Source: Fuerstiella sp.
Lineage (GTDB): Bacteria; Planctomycetota; Planctomycetia; Planctomycetales; Planctomycetaceae
Direction: 5' to 3'
Length of the DNA: 45,864 nucleotides
Assembly (NCBI GenBank): GCA_029247265.1
Contig: JAQWLN010000006.1
Span: forward strand, 1-45,864
Positions 1-10,867 of the stretch are shown piece after piece (position 1 is the first letter of the stretch; each line of letters begins with the position of its first letter). The notes beneath the pieces are model-generated. The model did no database searches. It worked only from the letters and a program-made list of their open reading frames with translations, and had not been told where the DNA came from. The position numbers and the translations under genes were made by a program.

Positions 1-419
1 ATGACACAGATGTCGTCGATGCATGCTCCCACGTTGGGAAACAGATCGCTGACTTCAATTCCTGACTGGCCGTATTTTCTGAACTTAAACGGTGACATCA
101 GCAGCCCGCCGGTCTTGCGTTCTGTGCTGAGATTGGCGGCCGGCGGCCGCTGACCATTATATTTTTCAAGAGCGGGCTTGGGATCGAAGGTGTCGACCTG
201 TGACGGTCCGCCATTCATGAACAGGTGGATGATGTGCTTTGCTCGCGGTGCAAAGTGGGCCGGCTTTGGCGCCAGGGGGCTGGCAGACGACGGAGAAGCA
301 GCAGCCAGCATTCCGTCCTGAGCAAGTATGCCGGCCAGACCCAGCATGCCGATGCCAGTTCCCATTCGTTGTAAGGATTGGCGACGACTGAGGCCGAGTG
401 GTGGTGAGTCGATCTTCAT
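1..419 (-). CDS. DUF1501 family protein, Tat-exported (partial, N-terminal 139 residues)
   Basis: The gene runs off the left edge, so only the N-terminus is visible. It starts at the ATG whose complement is at 417-419 and opens with a twin-arginine motif (LSRRQSLQRMG) followed by a hydrophobic stretch, so Tat export is likely. The segment HIIHLFMNGGPSQVDTFDPKP is the usual start of planctomycete DUF1501 proteins, which have an alkaline-phosphatase/sulfatase-like fold and no firmly assigned substrate. It lies 57 bases downstream of the DUF1553 gene on the same strand. This DUF1553-DUF1501 pairing is one of the most common two-gene operons in planctomycetes, and the two products are thought to work together outside the cytoplasm. 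Confidence 0.88.
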   Translation of the reverse strand, partial: MKIDSPPLGLSRRQSLQRMGTGIGMLGLAGILAQDGMLAAASPSSASPLAPKPAHFAPRAKHIIHLFMNGGPSQVDTFDPKPALEKYNGQRPPAANLSTERKTGGLLMSPFKFRKYGQSGIEVSDLFPNVGACIDDICV

Positions 420-476
420 TTTTGGGTTCAGAGGTCTGTTGTGCGTGAATGTTGCGCCGCAGACGTTGCGATTCAA

Positions 477-3400
477 CTAATCCAGATACATGAATTCATT
501 ACTGCCAAGTAGTACCTGAGCATAGCTCTGCCACTGCGACAGATTGTTCGCAGGATCCTGCTCACGGTTCAGGTAACTCAGACCGATTTTCGATTCGAGT
601 TCACTGGGTGGTCTGGCATACGCCAGCTGAAATGCCCGTCGAATTCGGGCTTCGTCGTTCTCAGGCGCTTCGTCCTGCAACCGAGCAGCGAAGGCTTTCG
701 CCTGTTCGATCATGAATGGACTGTTCAGCACAAACAGCTGTTGCTGCGGTACTGTGGTTTCAGTGCGTTTGGAACTGGTAATGTTGGCATCAGGGAAGTC
801 GAACAGACGCAGCAGGCTGTCGAGCTCATGGCGGCTGATTCTTGCGTAAATCGTTCGGCGATCGTTGCCTGCTTCAGCAAGGTCTGTCGAGGGGCCCCCC
901 AATGTAGGATTCAGCTTGCCTGAAACATCCAGCAGGGCATCTCGCCATGATTCGACATTCAGGCGTCTTCGTCCCATCTGCCACAGAAAGCGATTATCCG
1001 CGTCGATCTCGGCGTTGCCCGGGTCGAAAGTCGTGCTCAGCTGATAAGTCGACGACAGCATGATGTCCCGATGCAGCGTCTTGATCGACCAGCCGGCTTC
1101 GATAAAGCGGGCCGCGAGGTGGTCGAGAAGTCGCGGATGTGTGGGGGCATCGCCGAGTGCGCCAAAGTTGCTGGGCGTGGCGACGATTCCTCGACCGAAA
1201 TGCTGCTGCCAGATGCGATTCACCATGACTCGAGCAGTCAGCGGATTGTCAGGACTGCCGATGGCTTCTGCCAGTTCATACCGTCCGCTACCGTTCTTGA
1301 AATGAGCACGGTCAGCTCCCGCGAGAATTCGCAGAAATCGGCGCGGTGCAAGTTCCCGTTTTCGAGCCGGGTTGCCGCGAACAAACACGTGCATGTCCGC
1401 GCTACTGGATTCGATGTACGAATGAGCGACCGGATACATTGAAGGTGCCGACGTTTTCGCTGCCTGCGAATCATGCTGCAGTTTGACCAACTGTTCCTTT
1501 TTGTCTCCCGTCAGAAATTGTTCCAGGTCAGCATCGCTGACAGCCAGAGGGCCATCCTTACCCAGTACAATTGTCAGCAGGTCATTGCCCTTACCGATTG
1601 GTCCTTCCACCGGTTTTTCCGTGTAAACGCTGAACTGTACGCTGGCCTGCTCACCACATCCGCCCTGATCCGAGCCACTGTTGTCCAAACCACCGATTGC
1701 TTGGAATCGCTCATAGCCTTCCGGCAGGTCATAGGCGATCACGGTGGGAGCGTGGACTCCAATGCCACCGGGATAAGTCTTTCCACTCACTCTAAGCGGC
1801 TGGCCCTGGTAATTCTTGTCGATTTTGCCTCCCGAAAATCCTTCCAGAGATTTCCATTTTACTTCTGTCAGCTTCAGCTCACCGTTCGCTCCCACCAGTT
1901 TGGGGGCGAGCCAGTCCGCATGATCGCAGCTCTTGCCATTTCCCCCGTCAGAAACGACTAGAAACAGCTGTTTGGCGTTAGTGATGTCGACGTCGATTCC
2001 TGCTGTGGGGCGGACTTTTGTGACCAGTGGTGTCACAAAGCGAGGGCTGCCAGGCTCGTGCGGCGTGTCATCATCTGCGTCAACAAGGTTGGTCGTGGCG
2101 ACACCATCTCGCACGTTCAGTAACCTCTGCACTCTTTGCTGAAACGCCGCTGCAACATCCGTCACAGCAACGGGAATTTCATCAACGTTTGTGCCTGCAG
2201 CCTCAGTCGTGGCAAGAGCAAACCACGGATCGAGAGCACTGTTATTTCCCTGATGTTTCGCATCCAGAAAGTTGCTCCAGCGTTTCAGCAGGAACTCATT
2301 CAGGCCTGCCTTTTCGCTCAGTTCAGACGTTTTTACGGGGGCGCCGGCGGCTGCGGACTTTTGAAGCGTCCAGACTGTTTTCATGTACTGGGCGATCTCG
2401 TCGACCTTTGCTTCCGCCGCTGTTGATTTTGCCTCAGCGAGGAATTTCTTCAGAGCGGCATCGCTGCTTTTGACATTCTGCTGGCCAGCGTTGTAAGCCT
2501 GGACGTCTTCTTTTTCGCACAGCGGAGCATTGTGCAGTTTGGAACTGCGAAAGATTCCCGCCAGCGAGTAATAATCCTGCGTAGGAATCGGGTCGAATTT
2601 GTGGTCGTGGCAGCGAGCACAGGAAACCGTCAGCCCCAGAAAACCTCGCGTCAGTGTGTCGACACGGTCATCCAGTTCGTCTGCTGCCGCACGTTCCTTG
2701 TCTGTGTTCTTATAGTACTGAGCACCCAGTCCAAAGAATCCAAGCGCTACCAGGTGATCGTACGAGTCCTTCCTGTCAGGACCGATCAGGTCGCCGGCAA
2801 TCTGCAGCTTCACAAATTTGTCGTACGGCATGTCAGAGTTGAAAGCGTTTACAACCCAGTCTCGGTAACGAAAGCCGTTTGTGTTCTGCGTGACAGAAAA
2901 CGTATGTGCCTGGTCTTCCGAATAACGCGCCACATCCAGCCAGTGTCGGCCCCATCGTTCGCCATAATGCGGAGACTTCAACAGTCGATCAACGACAGCT
3001 TCGAACGCTGTTGCGGAATCATCGTGCAGAAACTCGGCGACGTGCTCCGGTTTCGGCGGCAGTCCGGTCAGGTCGAAGGTGGCTCTGCGAATGAGTTCTC
3101 GCTTCGCAGCACCGTCAACAGGATGCAGACCATGTTCTTCCATCTTTGCCAGCGCAAACTGGTCGATTGCATTTGTGGGCCAGTCTGACTGTTTGACGGC
3201 TGGAGGTTTTGGCTGCAAAATCGGCTGGTACGCCCAGTGTTTGTGCGCCTCTTCGAAATCAATTTGGGACTTTGCAGCCAGTTCACCGTCGCGAGGATCG
3301 TCCGCCCCCATTTCGATCCACTTGACGAAGTCGTTGATGACCGCATCGGGCAGCTTGCCCGTGGGCGGCATTTCAAAGCTCTCGTATCGCAGGGCGCTGA

Positions 3401-3698
3401 CCAGCATACTTCCGTCCACGTCCTTTGGCACGACTGCCGCTCCTGAGTCTCCGCCTCTGCGAGCCGCCTCACGGGTGTCCAGTAGCAGTCCACCCTTGAG
3501 ATTCTTTGAGTCGGCAGAATGACAGTTGTAGCAATGCTCAACCAACACCGGGCGAATCTTCGTCTCGAAGAACTCGGCCCTGGCGTTCCTGTTTTGCTCT
3601 GTATCGCTTTCCTGAGCAATTACGGAAGAGGGATCAAAACAGATGACTGCAGCCAGAGTCAGCGCCGCGAGGCGACCAGGAGATTCGTCGGAATTCAT
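477..3698 (-). CDS. PSCyt1/DUF1549/DUF1553 planctomycete cytochrome-c protein
   Basis: This 1073-residue exported protein has the full domain order of the family. A signal peptide covers about residues 8-29. A planctomycete-type cytochrome c domain follows, with a haem-binding CYNCH motif at about 56-60. DUF1549 spans roughly 165-400 and includes a second CARCHDHK motif near 365. A carbohydrate-binding NPCBM-like insert lies around 620-710 (GGIGVHAP...GLDNSG), and DUF1553 fills the C-terminal third ([27 protein letters not shown]). The function is unproven. The haem and sugar-binding modules suggest a periplasmic redox protein acting on polysaccharide. The DUF1501 partner follows directly. 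The length is normal for the family and the frame is intact. Confidence 0.93.
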   Translation of the reverse strand: MNSDESPGRLAALTLAAVICFDPSSVIAQESDTEQNRNARAEFFETKIRPVLVEHCYNCHSADSKNLKGGLLLDTREAARRGGDSGAAVVPKDVDGSMLVSALRYESFEMPPTGKLPDAVINDFVKWIEMGADDPRDGELAAKSQIDFEEAHKHWAYQPILQPKPPAVKQSDWPTNAIDQFALAKMEEHGLHPVDGAAKRELIRRATFDLTGLPPKPEHVAEFLHDDSATAFEAVVDRLLKSPHYGERWGRHWLDVARYSEDQAHTFSVTQNTNGFRYRDWVVNAFNSDMPYDKFVKLQIAGDLIGPDRKDSYDHLVALGFFGLGAQYYKNTDKERAAADELDDRVDTLTRGFLGLTVSCARCHDHKFDPIPTQDYYSLAGIFRSSKLHNAPLCEKEDVQAYNAGQQNVKSSDAALKKFLAEAKSTAAEAKVDEIAQYMKTVWTLQKSAAAGAPVKTSELSEKAGLNEFLLKRWSNFLDAKHQGNNSALDPWFALATTEAAGTNVDEIPVAVTDVAAAFQQRVQRLLNVRDGVATTNLVDADDDTPHEPGSPRFVTPLVTKVRPTAGIDVDITNAKQLFLVVSDGGNGKSCDHADWLAPKLVGANGELKLTEVKWKSLEGFSGGKIDKNYQGQPLRVSGKTYPGGIGVHAPTVIAYDLPEGYERFQAIGGLDNSGSDQGGCGEQASVQFSVYTEKPVEGPIGKGNDLLTIVLGKDGPLAVSDADLEQFLTGDKKEQLVKLQHDSQAAKTSAPSMYPVAHSYIESSSADMHVFVRGNPARKRELAPRRFLRILAGADRAHFKNGSGRYELAEAIGSPDNPLTARVMVNRIWQQHFGRGIVATPSNFGALGDAPTHPRLLDHLAARFIEAGWSIKTLHRDIMLSSTYQLSTTFDPGNAEIDADNRFLWQMGRRRLNVESWRDALLDVSGKLNPTLGGPSTDLAEAGNDRRTIYARISRHELDSLLRLFDFPDANITSSKRTETTVPQQQLFVLNSPFMIEQAKAFAARLQDEAPENDEARIRRAFQLAYARPPSELESKIGLSYLNREQDPANNLSQWQSYAQVLLGSNEFMYLD

Positions 3699-4031
3699 GG
3701 GGATGAGATGTTGGTAAGCATTGGTGGGAAAGGGGCGGTGGGAGGGGCAGTATAAGAGAGCTGTCAGGGTTTTGAGGTAGTGAATTTTTTAAGATTGCCG
3801 CGAGCCTTAAAAAAATGGCAACTTCCGACCTTCGTCAAGGCCCGAGGCTCGGTGATTATTGTATCCGCAATCCAAATTTTGCTGCGGACACGTTATATCC
3901 AGGCAGGCAGGCTCTTCACACCGCGATTCGTGTCTCACGAAAGAGTTCGAGAGTGGGTGGCACGTTTGGTTCAAAGCTGTCAGACTCAAAATTCGGACGA
4001 AGAAAATGCTCGTTAGACAATCGGTTGTTGA
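3699..4031. other. Divergent intergenic region, no gene seen
   Basis: These 333 bases separate the leftward DUF1553 gene from the rightward hypothetical gene, so both promoters should lie here. No long perfect hairpin, repeat or convincing -35/-10 pair was found. The open frames present are short and lack recognisable protein features. Confidence 0.5.
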
Positions 4032-4544
4032 ATGGCACGTGTTGAAACTGACAAAGAAGACTTAATGGTCGAGGCCACGGCACTTGTGTCGCGTGCTGAA
4101 TTCAGGCGTGAGACCAATTCGGAAGACGAAACTGCATGGCGCATCGTGACTGTTGGATTTCGGAGGGATAACTCGTTCACCGTTTATTTTGAGCAGGATC
4201 CCTTTTATCAGTTCGATGTCAAGGGGCTGCTGCGTCGGTCGTTCGAAGGAGGACTTCTGTTTCGTACGCAGTCGACCACGTTGGCTCAGCTGCGACGAAT
4301 CAGAACTGATGGCCAAACAACACTGTCGAGAACAGATCTGTCGGCGGCCGAGCTGGAAGAGTTTCGCCTTCGTATGAGAAAGCACCTCGAGGACCTGCAG
4401 AGAGAATTCGCCGACGGCACGCTGACCATGCTCAGGTGCGTCGCCGCCGACAGCGACATGCAGACTCGCACAGGCCACTTTCTGTCGACTGTCCTGGCAC
4501 ATGGAGCTGCATTTTTGGCTCCAACAATTCGCGGCAGGAAGTAG
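4032..4544 (+). CDS. Hypothetical protein, 170 aa
   Basis: No family was recognised. The product is soluble and charged, with no signal peptide or membrane segment. The central part (about 45-100) has mixed beta/alpha character with the segment YFEQDPFYQFDVKGLLRRSFEGG, followed by a likely helix rich in Arg, Glu and Leu (about 105-135). A second ATG at 4065 (MVEATALVSRAEF) has a better-placed purine-rich stretch (AAGAAG) and may be the true start, which would give 159 residues. The gene lies about 120 bases before the SixA-like gene on the same strand, so co-transcription is possible. It is probably a real gene, given coding-like composition through its whole length; its role is unknown. Confidence 0.6.
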   Translation: MARVETDKEDLMVEATALVSRAEFRRETNSEDETAWRIVTVGFRRDNSFTVYFEQDPFYQFDVKGLLRRSFEGGLLFRTQSTTLAQLRRIRTDGQTTLSRTDLSAAELEEFRLRMRKHLEDLQREFADGTLTMLRCVAADSDMQTRTGHFLSTVLAHGAAFLAPTIRGRK

Positions 4545-4665
4545 CCATTGCAACGTCGTCGGATTTCCCGGAATATGGCTGCACCGCTGGCGACGGCAAT
4601 GTCCTGACGTGTCCGGCATTCATACAGATTTCACAACGAATTCAAAAGCACGAGGCAGAGCAGGA

Positions 4666-5163
4666 ATGAAAACGCTGGTCCTGATGCGGCACTCACATGC
4701 TTCGTCCGAAAACCTAGCATGGTCGGATCACGAACGGCCATTGACAGGACCAGGACGTGTGCTGGCCAGCCAGACTGGAAAGTTGCTGACGGAATATAAT
4801 ATTGATCGCATTATCTGTTCTTCCGCAGTCAGGACCGTCGAAACTGCGGAATTGGTAGCGTCAGCGTGTGGTTCCAACGCCGCTCCGGAAGCCAACGATT
4901 CATTGTACCTTGCTGGTCCGGCAATCTACCCGGGTGTCGCATCTGAACTTGCCGCTCACGACGATGATGTGCTGCTGATGATTGGGCATAATCCCGGTAT
5001 CGCCAGTCTGGTCATGTCGTGGGCGCAGGAATCATTCGCAATGATGCCCGCCAGTGTTGCGATTTTTGAGCTGACGGTCGATGATTGGACAGATGTCGGA
5101 GCTGGGGGTAATATTGAGATAAGACTAGGGGCATACTATTCCGGCGGCATGCGACAGCGTTAG
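4666..5163 (+). CDS. sixA: Phosphohistidine phosphatase SixA-like, histidine phosphatase superfamily
   Basis: The 165-residue product opens with MKTLVLMRHSHA, which carries the RH motif of histidine phosphatases with its catalytic His near residue 9. It has the second conserved His in MIGHNPGIASLV, and the ERPLTGPGR segment typical of SixA. SixA removes phosphate from phosphohistidine, for example on HPt or PTS-type carrier domains. The ATG at 4666 was chosen because the conserved fold begins at once. The frame is open further upstream to 4501, but that stretch overlaps the previous gene and has no family features. The product is cytoplasmic. The partner phosphoprotein cannot be told from context. 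Confidence 0.85.
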   Translation: MKTLVLMRHSHASSENLAWSDHERPLTGPGRVLASQTGKLLTEYNIDRIICSSAVRTVETAELVASACGSNAAPEANDSLYLAGPAIYPGVASELAAHDDDVLLMIGHNPGIASLVMSWAQESFAMMPASVAIFELTVDDWTDVGAGGNIEIRLGAYYSGGMRQR

Positions 5164-5274
5164 TTCGTGACCCACTGAAGGTTCGCGGCTTTCGCCACCG
5201 TCGATCTGTGATGGTTTTGCTGGCCCCATTACCCGTCTGTGTGACACGCACCAGCACTAAAATGACCAGTAACA

Positions 5275-6417
5275 ATGGCGGCAGTCGAACCGGTCACTTC
5301 AGGCGACAGTGAAAACGCAGATCTGCGTGCGTCGCTGACGTTATCACTGGTCGCGGGAATCGGTCCGTTACTGCAGGCCACTCTTCTGCAGCATTTTGGC
5401 ACGGCCGAACAGATTCTGAGACAGTCCGCAGCCACGTTACAACAGGTGACCGGTATTGGGGCCCAACTGGCAGATCGAATTGCTGCAACGTCGCATAGCG
5501 CCGCGGGCGTCGAAACTCTGCGACGTTGTCAGGAGCTGGGAGTTCATCTGCTGCAGAAACGAACATCGGCGTATCCGCAGAGTCTTGCATACGTCCATGA
5601 TTCTCCGGAGCTTTTGTATTGTCGCGGCATGCTGAAACTACAGGACGATCTGGCCGTGGCTGTCGTTGGGGCTCGTCGGTGTACAACCTACGGCAGGCTC
5701 CAGGCTGAACGGCTGGCTGGTTCGCTTGTCCGCGCCGGGTTCACTGTCGTGAGCGGACTGGCGCGGGGAATTGACGGAGCCGCACATCGTGGGGCGCTTA
5801 ACGCAGGCGGACGGACAATCGCGGTGATGGCTACCGGTGTGCGCGAAATCTATCCGCCGGAACACGCCGATCTGGCGATGGAGATTGTGGACAACGGAGC
5901 TCTTGGCAGTGAATTTCCGCTGGATCAGAAGCCCCGACCGGGACTGTTTCCGCAACGTAATCGGATTATCAGTGGGTTGAGTCTGGGGGTGATCGTCGTC
6001 GAAGCGACTCGCAACTCCGGCGCCCTGCATACCGCTCGTCATGCGCTGGAGCAGGGCCGCGAAGTCTTTGCTGTCCCGGGCCAGCTGGACAGTCTGGCCA
6101 GTGAGGGATGTCACGATCTGATCCGCGACGGCGTGACACTGGTCCGCAACGTCGACGACATCCTTAGAGAGCTCGGTCCGCTTGCCAGTCCGGCAACCTC
6201 GGCATCACACGCTACGATTCATGATCCGCGTGAAATGAGTCTCAACCCGCAGGAACAGGAGATCCTGAGCCTGATCGGCACGTCTCCGGTTCAGGTGGAC
6301 AATGTTTTGAGAACGACACAGCTGGATATGTCTCGAGTGCTGTCGACGCTGACTGTTCTTGAGATGAAACACTTCATCCGCCGACTGCCGGGAAATATGC
6401 TGATAAGAAACGTCTGA
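5275..6417 (+). CDS. dprA: DNA-processing protein DprA
   Basis: The 380-residue product has the three expected parts. A helix-hairpin-helix region spans about 20-75 (VAGIGPLLQ, VTGIGAQLA). The Rossmann-like DprA core spans about 85-300 (VVGARRCTTYG, SGLARGIDGAAH, PQRNRIISGLS, AVPGQLDS). A DprA-type winged helix forms the C-terminus (about 320-378). DprA loads RecA on incoming single-stranded DNA during natural transformation. Its presence alone does not prove competence, because dprA is widespread in non-competent bacteria. It stands alone between the SixA-like gene and a convergent pseudogene. The ATG at 5275 lacks an obvious Shine-Dalgarno sequence, as is common in planctomycetes. Confidence 0.95.
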   Translation: MAAVEPVTSGDSENADLRASLTLSLVAGIGPLLQATLLQHFGTAEQILRQSAATLQQVTGIGAQLADRIAATSHSAAGVETLRRCQELGVHLLQKRTSAYPQSLAYVHDSPELLYCRGMLKLQDDLAVAVVGARRCTTYGRLQAERLAGSLVRAGFTVVSGLARGIDGAAHRGALNAGGRTIAVMATGVREIYPPEHADLAMEIVDNGALGSEFPLDQKPRPGLFPQRNRIISGLSLGVIVVEATRNSGALHTARHALEQGREVFAVPGQLDSLASEGCHDLIRDGVTLVRNVDDILRELGPLASPATSASHATIHDPREMSLNPQEQEILSLIGTSPVQVDNVLRTTQLDMSRVLSTLTVLEMKHFIRRLPGNMLIRNV

Positions 6418-6500
6418 TTCCGTATTGGAGCGACCGTTCGCGACGCACTGGGCGGCGCTGGCCGGTCCCAATGCGTTTCTCGCAGAGATATGCCTTGCTA

Positions 6501-8059
6501 TTAGGTACTGACGTTCAGCAGGCCACAAGCTTCCTCATATCCCGGTGAAGGATTACCGGCTTCGCTGGCTGTTACGCGGGCAAGTGCTACCATTTGCCGC
6601 CACCGAAATGCCTCACGCGTCGTGCGATAGTCCTCAGACACAGTGCGGTAGTATTTCTCTGCGTGCAGAGCTCCGTCCTGGCTGGTGGCGTAGCCCAGCA
6701 TCAGATCAAACGCCGGGCGGGCGGCGTGTCCCAGCTGGCCGTAACGATGAACGACAGCGGCGGCACGGAATTGATCTTTTTCACGGATGGCCGCGTCTGC
6801 CTCCTGAAGTAACCTGGTGGGATTCTTCGAGGTGACCTGTTCAAGCTGCTCATCCGATGGATAGGGCGCCTCGTTGATCTTACTGTTGTAGCGACCGGTG
6901 GCCGTGTGATAAGCCGCTACGACCATACTGGCCACGGCGTTTCGCTGATTGCTGACGCGAGCGATATTGCGCCACGCGTTGGCGGAATCCGACGCATGAA
7001 CACCGATCGAATCCCCGTGCACGCTGCCGACTGGCTTACCCGGACGTGCCTGAGTTCGGCCGGGATCGTGCAGAACCAGAGCATTCGATGCCAGCGAAAT
7101 GGCTTCGCCGACGGCATCAGGTTCGAATCCTTCTGCCAGAGCGGCGGCCGCGGCATCCGCAGCCTGTTCTGCATCGCTGCGGAGAATCGTTTGCGCCAAT
7201 GCATCCACCCATGCGTCATCGACTTTGCGTGTTCCGAGTTTCCTGCCGACCAGATTGTATTGGTCGAGTAGTTTCGGAAGAACGGTTCGAATCCTGGACG
7301 GCTGGCGGTTTGCTTCAATGCAGCCCTTTTCGGATTTGACACAGAACCTCACCGACTGGCGCAGCAACGTGTGTGCGTGTTCCTGCCCCACACCATGTCC
7401 AGCATCGCCCACGCTCGCCATGACAAGACAACGCGGTGTACGTTGAGTTCATCCTGGATGGCATACTGCAGATGATTGAACGCTTCTCCGACGGGTCCCT
7501 GTGCCATGGCGGCAAAAGTCCCTTCAGCTTTGTCATAATCAGCGCTGCGTGTTGCCGCCTGCAACAGCGGCCCTCCCGGGCTACCCTTTGATAACGTTGT
7601 GGGCTGTACCGTGTGCAGCACCTCATTGTTGTGACTGTCCGTTTCCTGGATGCGTGCGGTATTGCGATAAAGCACCTTCATCACCGGCAGCGGCTTAAGA
7701 TCGGTAGGTAGCTGATGGCTCATGTCGTACGCAGGAGCGAGAGCCATGAACGTATGGAACCCGGTGTAATCCTGTCCTCCAAAGGACCGGACGTTCGCCA
7801 GTGCTGCCGCAGAGGTCAGAGTCTTTAAGTCAGTTCCGGACTTCAACTCATTCACGAGCATCGCCTGCAGTTTGTCGACGGGAGTCTGCTGCATGGCGGA
7901 AACCAGAGGCTCCATGGCGCCGAAACTCAGCTTTGTTGATTCCTCTTCCGCAAATGCGGTGGAAAGTCCCAGGTCCAGAGCCAGCGATGAACCGAGACTG
8001 CCGACCAACATGCCTTTGCCAACGTCTGCCAGAAATGTGCGGCGCGTGTTTGAGTTCAT
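6501..8059 (-). pseudogene. Tat-signal planctomycete protein, split by a frameshift
   Basis: Two overlapping frames read as one protein. The N-terminal part starts at ATG 8059 with AGGAGAG eight bases upstream and a Tat signal (NTRRTFLADVGKGMLVG). The first frame reads to VLSWRAWAMLDMV, then garbles and stops. The second frame resumes with GQEHAHTLLRQSVRFC and runs to 6501. Removing one GT from the coding-strand GTGTGGGG (complement at 7385-7393) gives a continuous DMVGQEHAHTLL, so a two-base tandem duplication explains the break. The intact product would be about 518 residues, exported, in a planctomycete family of unknown function. A sequencing or assembly error is an alternative to true decay. 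Confidence 0.8.
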
Positions 8060-8435
8060 CAGGTCTCTCCTGAGTGGGGGAAGATTGACGGTGGCGGAGA
8101 AAACGAAACTGCGAACTCTGGCCGGCCTTTGCCTGACGCCGCCGAGGGAATTCACAGCAATGTCTCGGACTCTCAGGGTGTCAGCATAACTCGAGGACGG
8201 GGTTATTCTCCGAAATTTGCGGATCGGGGGCTGTACATCTGCCTGCGCAACGCTCCATTTCGGCAGCATTGACGCGATCTGATGAAGGCTCGGAACATCA
8301 TGGAACTGAAGGCCACGCGGTTCATGAAACGTCCGGGACGCCAAGACCCCGGCAGTACCTCTCCACAGTTGCGTAATCCGTCAAACCCGATGAGAGCGAT
8401 GATCCGCAGTCAGGCAACGTTTTTCCGGCACGGGC
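8060..8435. other. Intergenic region, no gene seen
   Basis: These 376 bases lie between the stop of the VWA gene and the start of the frameshifted Tat-signal gene, both read leftward. The open frame that extends the Tat-signal gene upstream to 8344 has no protein-like features before the Tat signal, so I treat it as untranslated. It should contain the Tat-signal gene's promoter. No clear terminator hairpin was found. Confidence 0.45.
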
Positions 8436-10379
8436 TTACAGGTTCGGCAGTTTGATTGTGCTGCGAACACCCTTCGGATCCCAAAGACGATCGGCGATCA
8501 CGAAGCCAAAACCGTCGCTCTTCTCTCGCTGCGCACGTCGTGCCCACGGTGTGCCAGGGTGATCCTTAATGACGACGTTCAGAAGTTCGATCGCCTTCTT
8601 TTCTTCCTCGGTGACCATGGCCAGATATTCCGCGCGTTCCATATTCAGTTTGAATGCGGCCTTCAGACGCAGGAATTGATCCTCATTGGGAATCAACGTC
8701 TTTCTGTTTCTCCAGAAGTTCCATTCGTTGGAGATTCCATTCTTGTTGGCGGGTTTCGGCATGTTGTTGGCGTGAGAGTCCATGTACAGCAGGAACTGAT
8801 ACAGACGCAGCCGAAAGATATGAAGTTGAGCATAGGCCAGGTCGTATCCGGCACGCCAGCGCTGGGACGCCTCGCGGGCACGCATTGTCTTCACATTTTC
8901 AAGCAGGCCAAGACCTTCATTGACCAGCAGCAGGGCATTGGCCGCACGCTGCACCTGTCGTCCGGCTTCTTCCTTAAATGGAAGTGGTTCAAGTGGATAG
9001 TGTTCGCTGCGAATGTTGAGGCTTTCATCATGCTTTTCGAACAGCAATTTATTCGCTGTCGGATTCAGTCGGACGATTACGTTCCACAGGGTCTGGCGAA
9101 ATTCACTTGTCGCACGGTCTCCTGCGTACTCGCGACGTGACATCAGCAGCGGAGTGTATTCTCGCAGTGCCAGAAAATCGTATTTTCGCTTATCGTTGGC
9201 CTCTCGTCCCACCAGATTCTTTTCATTGCCTGGAAGCACAAAAAAGATGCCTCCTGTTTCCCGCGACATACGGACCTGTTCGTAAGGACCGAAGCCGGCT
9301 GACTGGGCATCCCAGCGTCCGTGAATGCCGTCCCACTGCAGACATTCGGGAAACGCAGTTTCGGGGCCACGACGAATTCTGATCCAGAAGTCCTCTTTGA
9401 TCTTCTTGGCCTTATCTTCGTACGTCCATCGCTGCCTTGCGTAGGGGTAGCCGAACATGCTTTCACGCCCCATCACGTAAATCGGGGACTTGGCGGCTCG
9501 TGCTGCGGCGACGGCTTCTTCGACATAATCGCCGTCGTCACCGGATTCGTCCGACACCACGATAATGGCCAGTTTGCGTTTTCCGCGAATGGCCATGGCC
9601 TTGTACTTGTTGATCATGGCCGCAATGGAACGACACATATTCTCTTCACCGGATTCGTCAATCGGAACTTTATCGATGGCGGCCTTCACAAGTTCCGGGT
9701 CGCCTGTGGGTTTTGGAGTCCACTCGTGAATTGTCTTTCCATAACTGCCGACGACAGTGAGCAGTTGTTCACTGCCCCGGCGGAGATCTTTGTCCTGCTT
9801 TGTGGCAATGCCCAGCTCATCGTAGACCCGCATGTAGTTTTCCTTAATCTCTCTGCGGTCATCTTCAAGGCTTCCGGATTCGTCGAACATCCAGACAACG
9901 GTTACCTTCTGCTGTCGCATTATGCGGATGATTTCCTGAGTGATGACGCCCATGGCATCTCCGTAGCCTTCGACCATAGCGCCAACTTCGCCCGTGATTT
10001 CGCCTTCACCCAGTTCCGCAGCCATGACTTCGTCACTTAACTGCATTGTTTCGACGCGTGGGGCGTCGACCGTGGCTTCTTCAAGAACCTTGGCCTTCTG
10101 CACGTCGACCGGCGTGGACGCAGGTTGAGCGGCGGCGCCAACGGCCGTCGACGGAGTACCACCGGCGATGACGTTCAGTGTTTCGGCGGGTTTTGTTTCC
10201 AGCTCTAACTGCTGCTCCATCTGTTCCCTTGGCAGTTCCTCAGAGAAGATGGATTCCAGCAGAATGTCGGGCGTTCCGCCCTGAATCGCCAGCGGAATCA
10301 ACATCAACACCACCAGCACGACCACATGCACCACCAGCGAAACCACGATCGATGGTGCGTTCTTGATGAATTTCTGCAT
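8436..10379 (-). CDS. Membrane-anchored von Willebrand factor A domain protein
   Basis: The 647-residue product has one N-terminal transmembrane helix (about residues 11-33). A Pro/Ala/Glu-rich linker (about 45-145) follows, then a VWA domain (about 158-360) whose metal-site motif is DESGS at 166-170, fitting the DxSxS pattern. A second VWA-like strand, AIIVVSDESGDDGDY, lies near 275-290. The C-terminal 280 residues are helical and basic, without a recognised domain. VWA domains bind partners through a divalent metal, and the linker suggests the domain sits outside the membrane. No MoxR-type ATPase partner lies beside it, so its role is open. The gene is monocistronic on the visible evidence. 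Confidence 0.82.
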   Translation of the reverse strand: MQKFIKNAPSIVVSLVVHVVVLVVLMLIPLAIQGGTPDILLESIFSEELPREQMEQQLELETKPAETLNVIAGGTPSTAVGAAAQPASTPVDVQKAKVLEEATVDAPRVETMQLSDEVMAAELGEGEITGEVGAMVEGYGDAMGVITQEIIRIMRQQKVTVVWMFDESGSLEDDRREIKENYMRVYDELGIATKQDKDLRRGSEQLLTVVGSYGKTIHEWTPKPTGDPELVKAAIDKVPIDESGEENMCRSIAAMINKYKAMAIRGKRKLAIIVVSDESGDDGDYVEEAVAAARAAKSPIYVMGRESMFGYPYARQRWTYEDKAKKIKEDFWIRIRRGPETAFPECLQWDGIHGRWDAQSAGFGPYEQVRMSRETGGIFFVLPGNEKNLVGREANDKRKYDFLALREYTPLLMSRREYAGDRATSEFRQTLWNVIVRLNPTANKLLFEKHDESLNIRSEHYPLEPLPFKEEAGRQVQRAANALLLVNEGLGLLENVKTMRAREASQRWRAGYDLAYAQLHIFRLRLYQFLLYMDSHANNMPKPANKNGISNEWNFWRNRKTLIPNEDQFLRLKAAFKLNMERAEYLAMVTEEEKKAIELLNVVIKDHPGTPWARRAQREKSDGFGFVIADRLWDPKGVRSTIKLPNL

Positions 10380-10867
10380 TCCAATGCCTTAATCGCGAAT
10401 GAACAAAACACGACAGAAATGTCGCAACGACGATGATGGATAAGAACGGTTTGTTCGACCGAGAAATGTCACTTTTACGACGACCACTGCGGGCCGGCGC
10501 AGATTTGATGTCAAACAGGAATACTGGACTGACGATGGTGATTCTTTGATTTTTCCCGTACCGAATACTGGTGCCATCCCCATTCGTTTGTCTTGTCAGC
10601 ACCGTCCAGAGGGGCTGTTTCCTGTAATCTGACGACGATTTGAGGGTAAAGTCTTCGCCATTGATCCTTCATTTTTAACACGGAATCCATATTTTCCCAG
10701 TCTGCAGCGAGCGGAAAACGTCGATTGGCCCTCGTGATCCCGCACGAACGGACCAGTTTCCCTGAGACTTAGTGGCTGAATCGCTACGTTGACATTGCGA
10801 TAAGTCGTTATCTGCAATAAGTTTCAATCAGATAGAACGCTTCCTGACCCGAGAATTACCTCCCGGC
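10380..10867. other. Divergent intergenic region, no gene seen
   Basis: These 488 bases separate the leftward VWA gene from the rightward murC. Both promoters should be here. Small open frames occur on the minus strand but have no start context or protein features that support them. No strong hairpin or repeat was found. Confidence 0.45.

Noticed and set aside
7130..7300. GGTTCGAATCC-like stretches that resemble a tRNA T-loop
   Set aside because: They lie inside the coding part of the Tat-signal gene, and no acceptor stem, D-loop or anticodon arm surrounds them.
7349..7421. Programmed ribosomal frameshifting in the Tat-signal gene
   Set aside because: No slippery heptamer or downstream structure is evident, and a GT duplication explains the break more simply.
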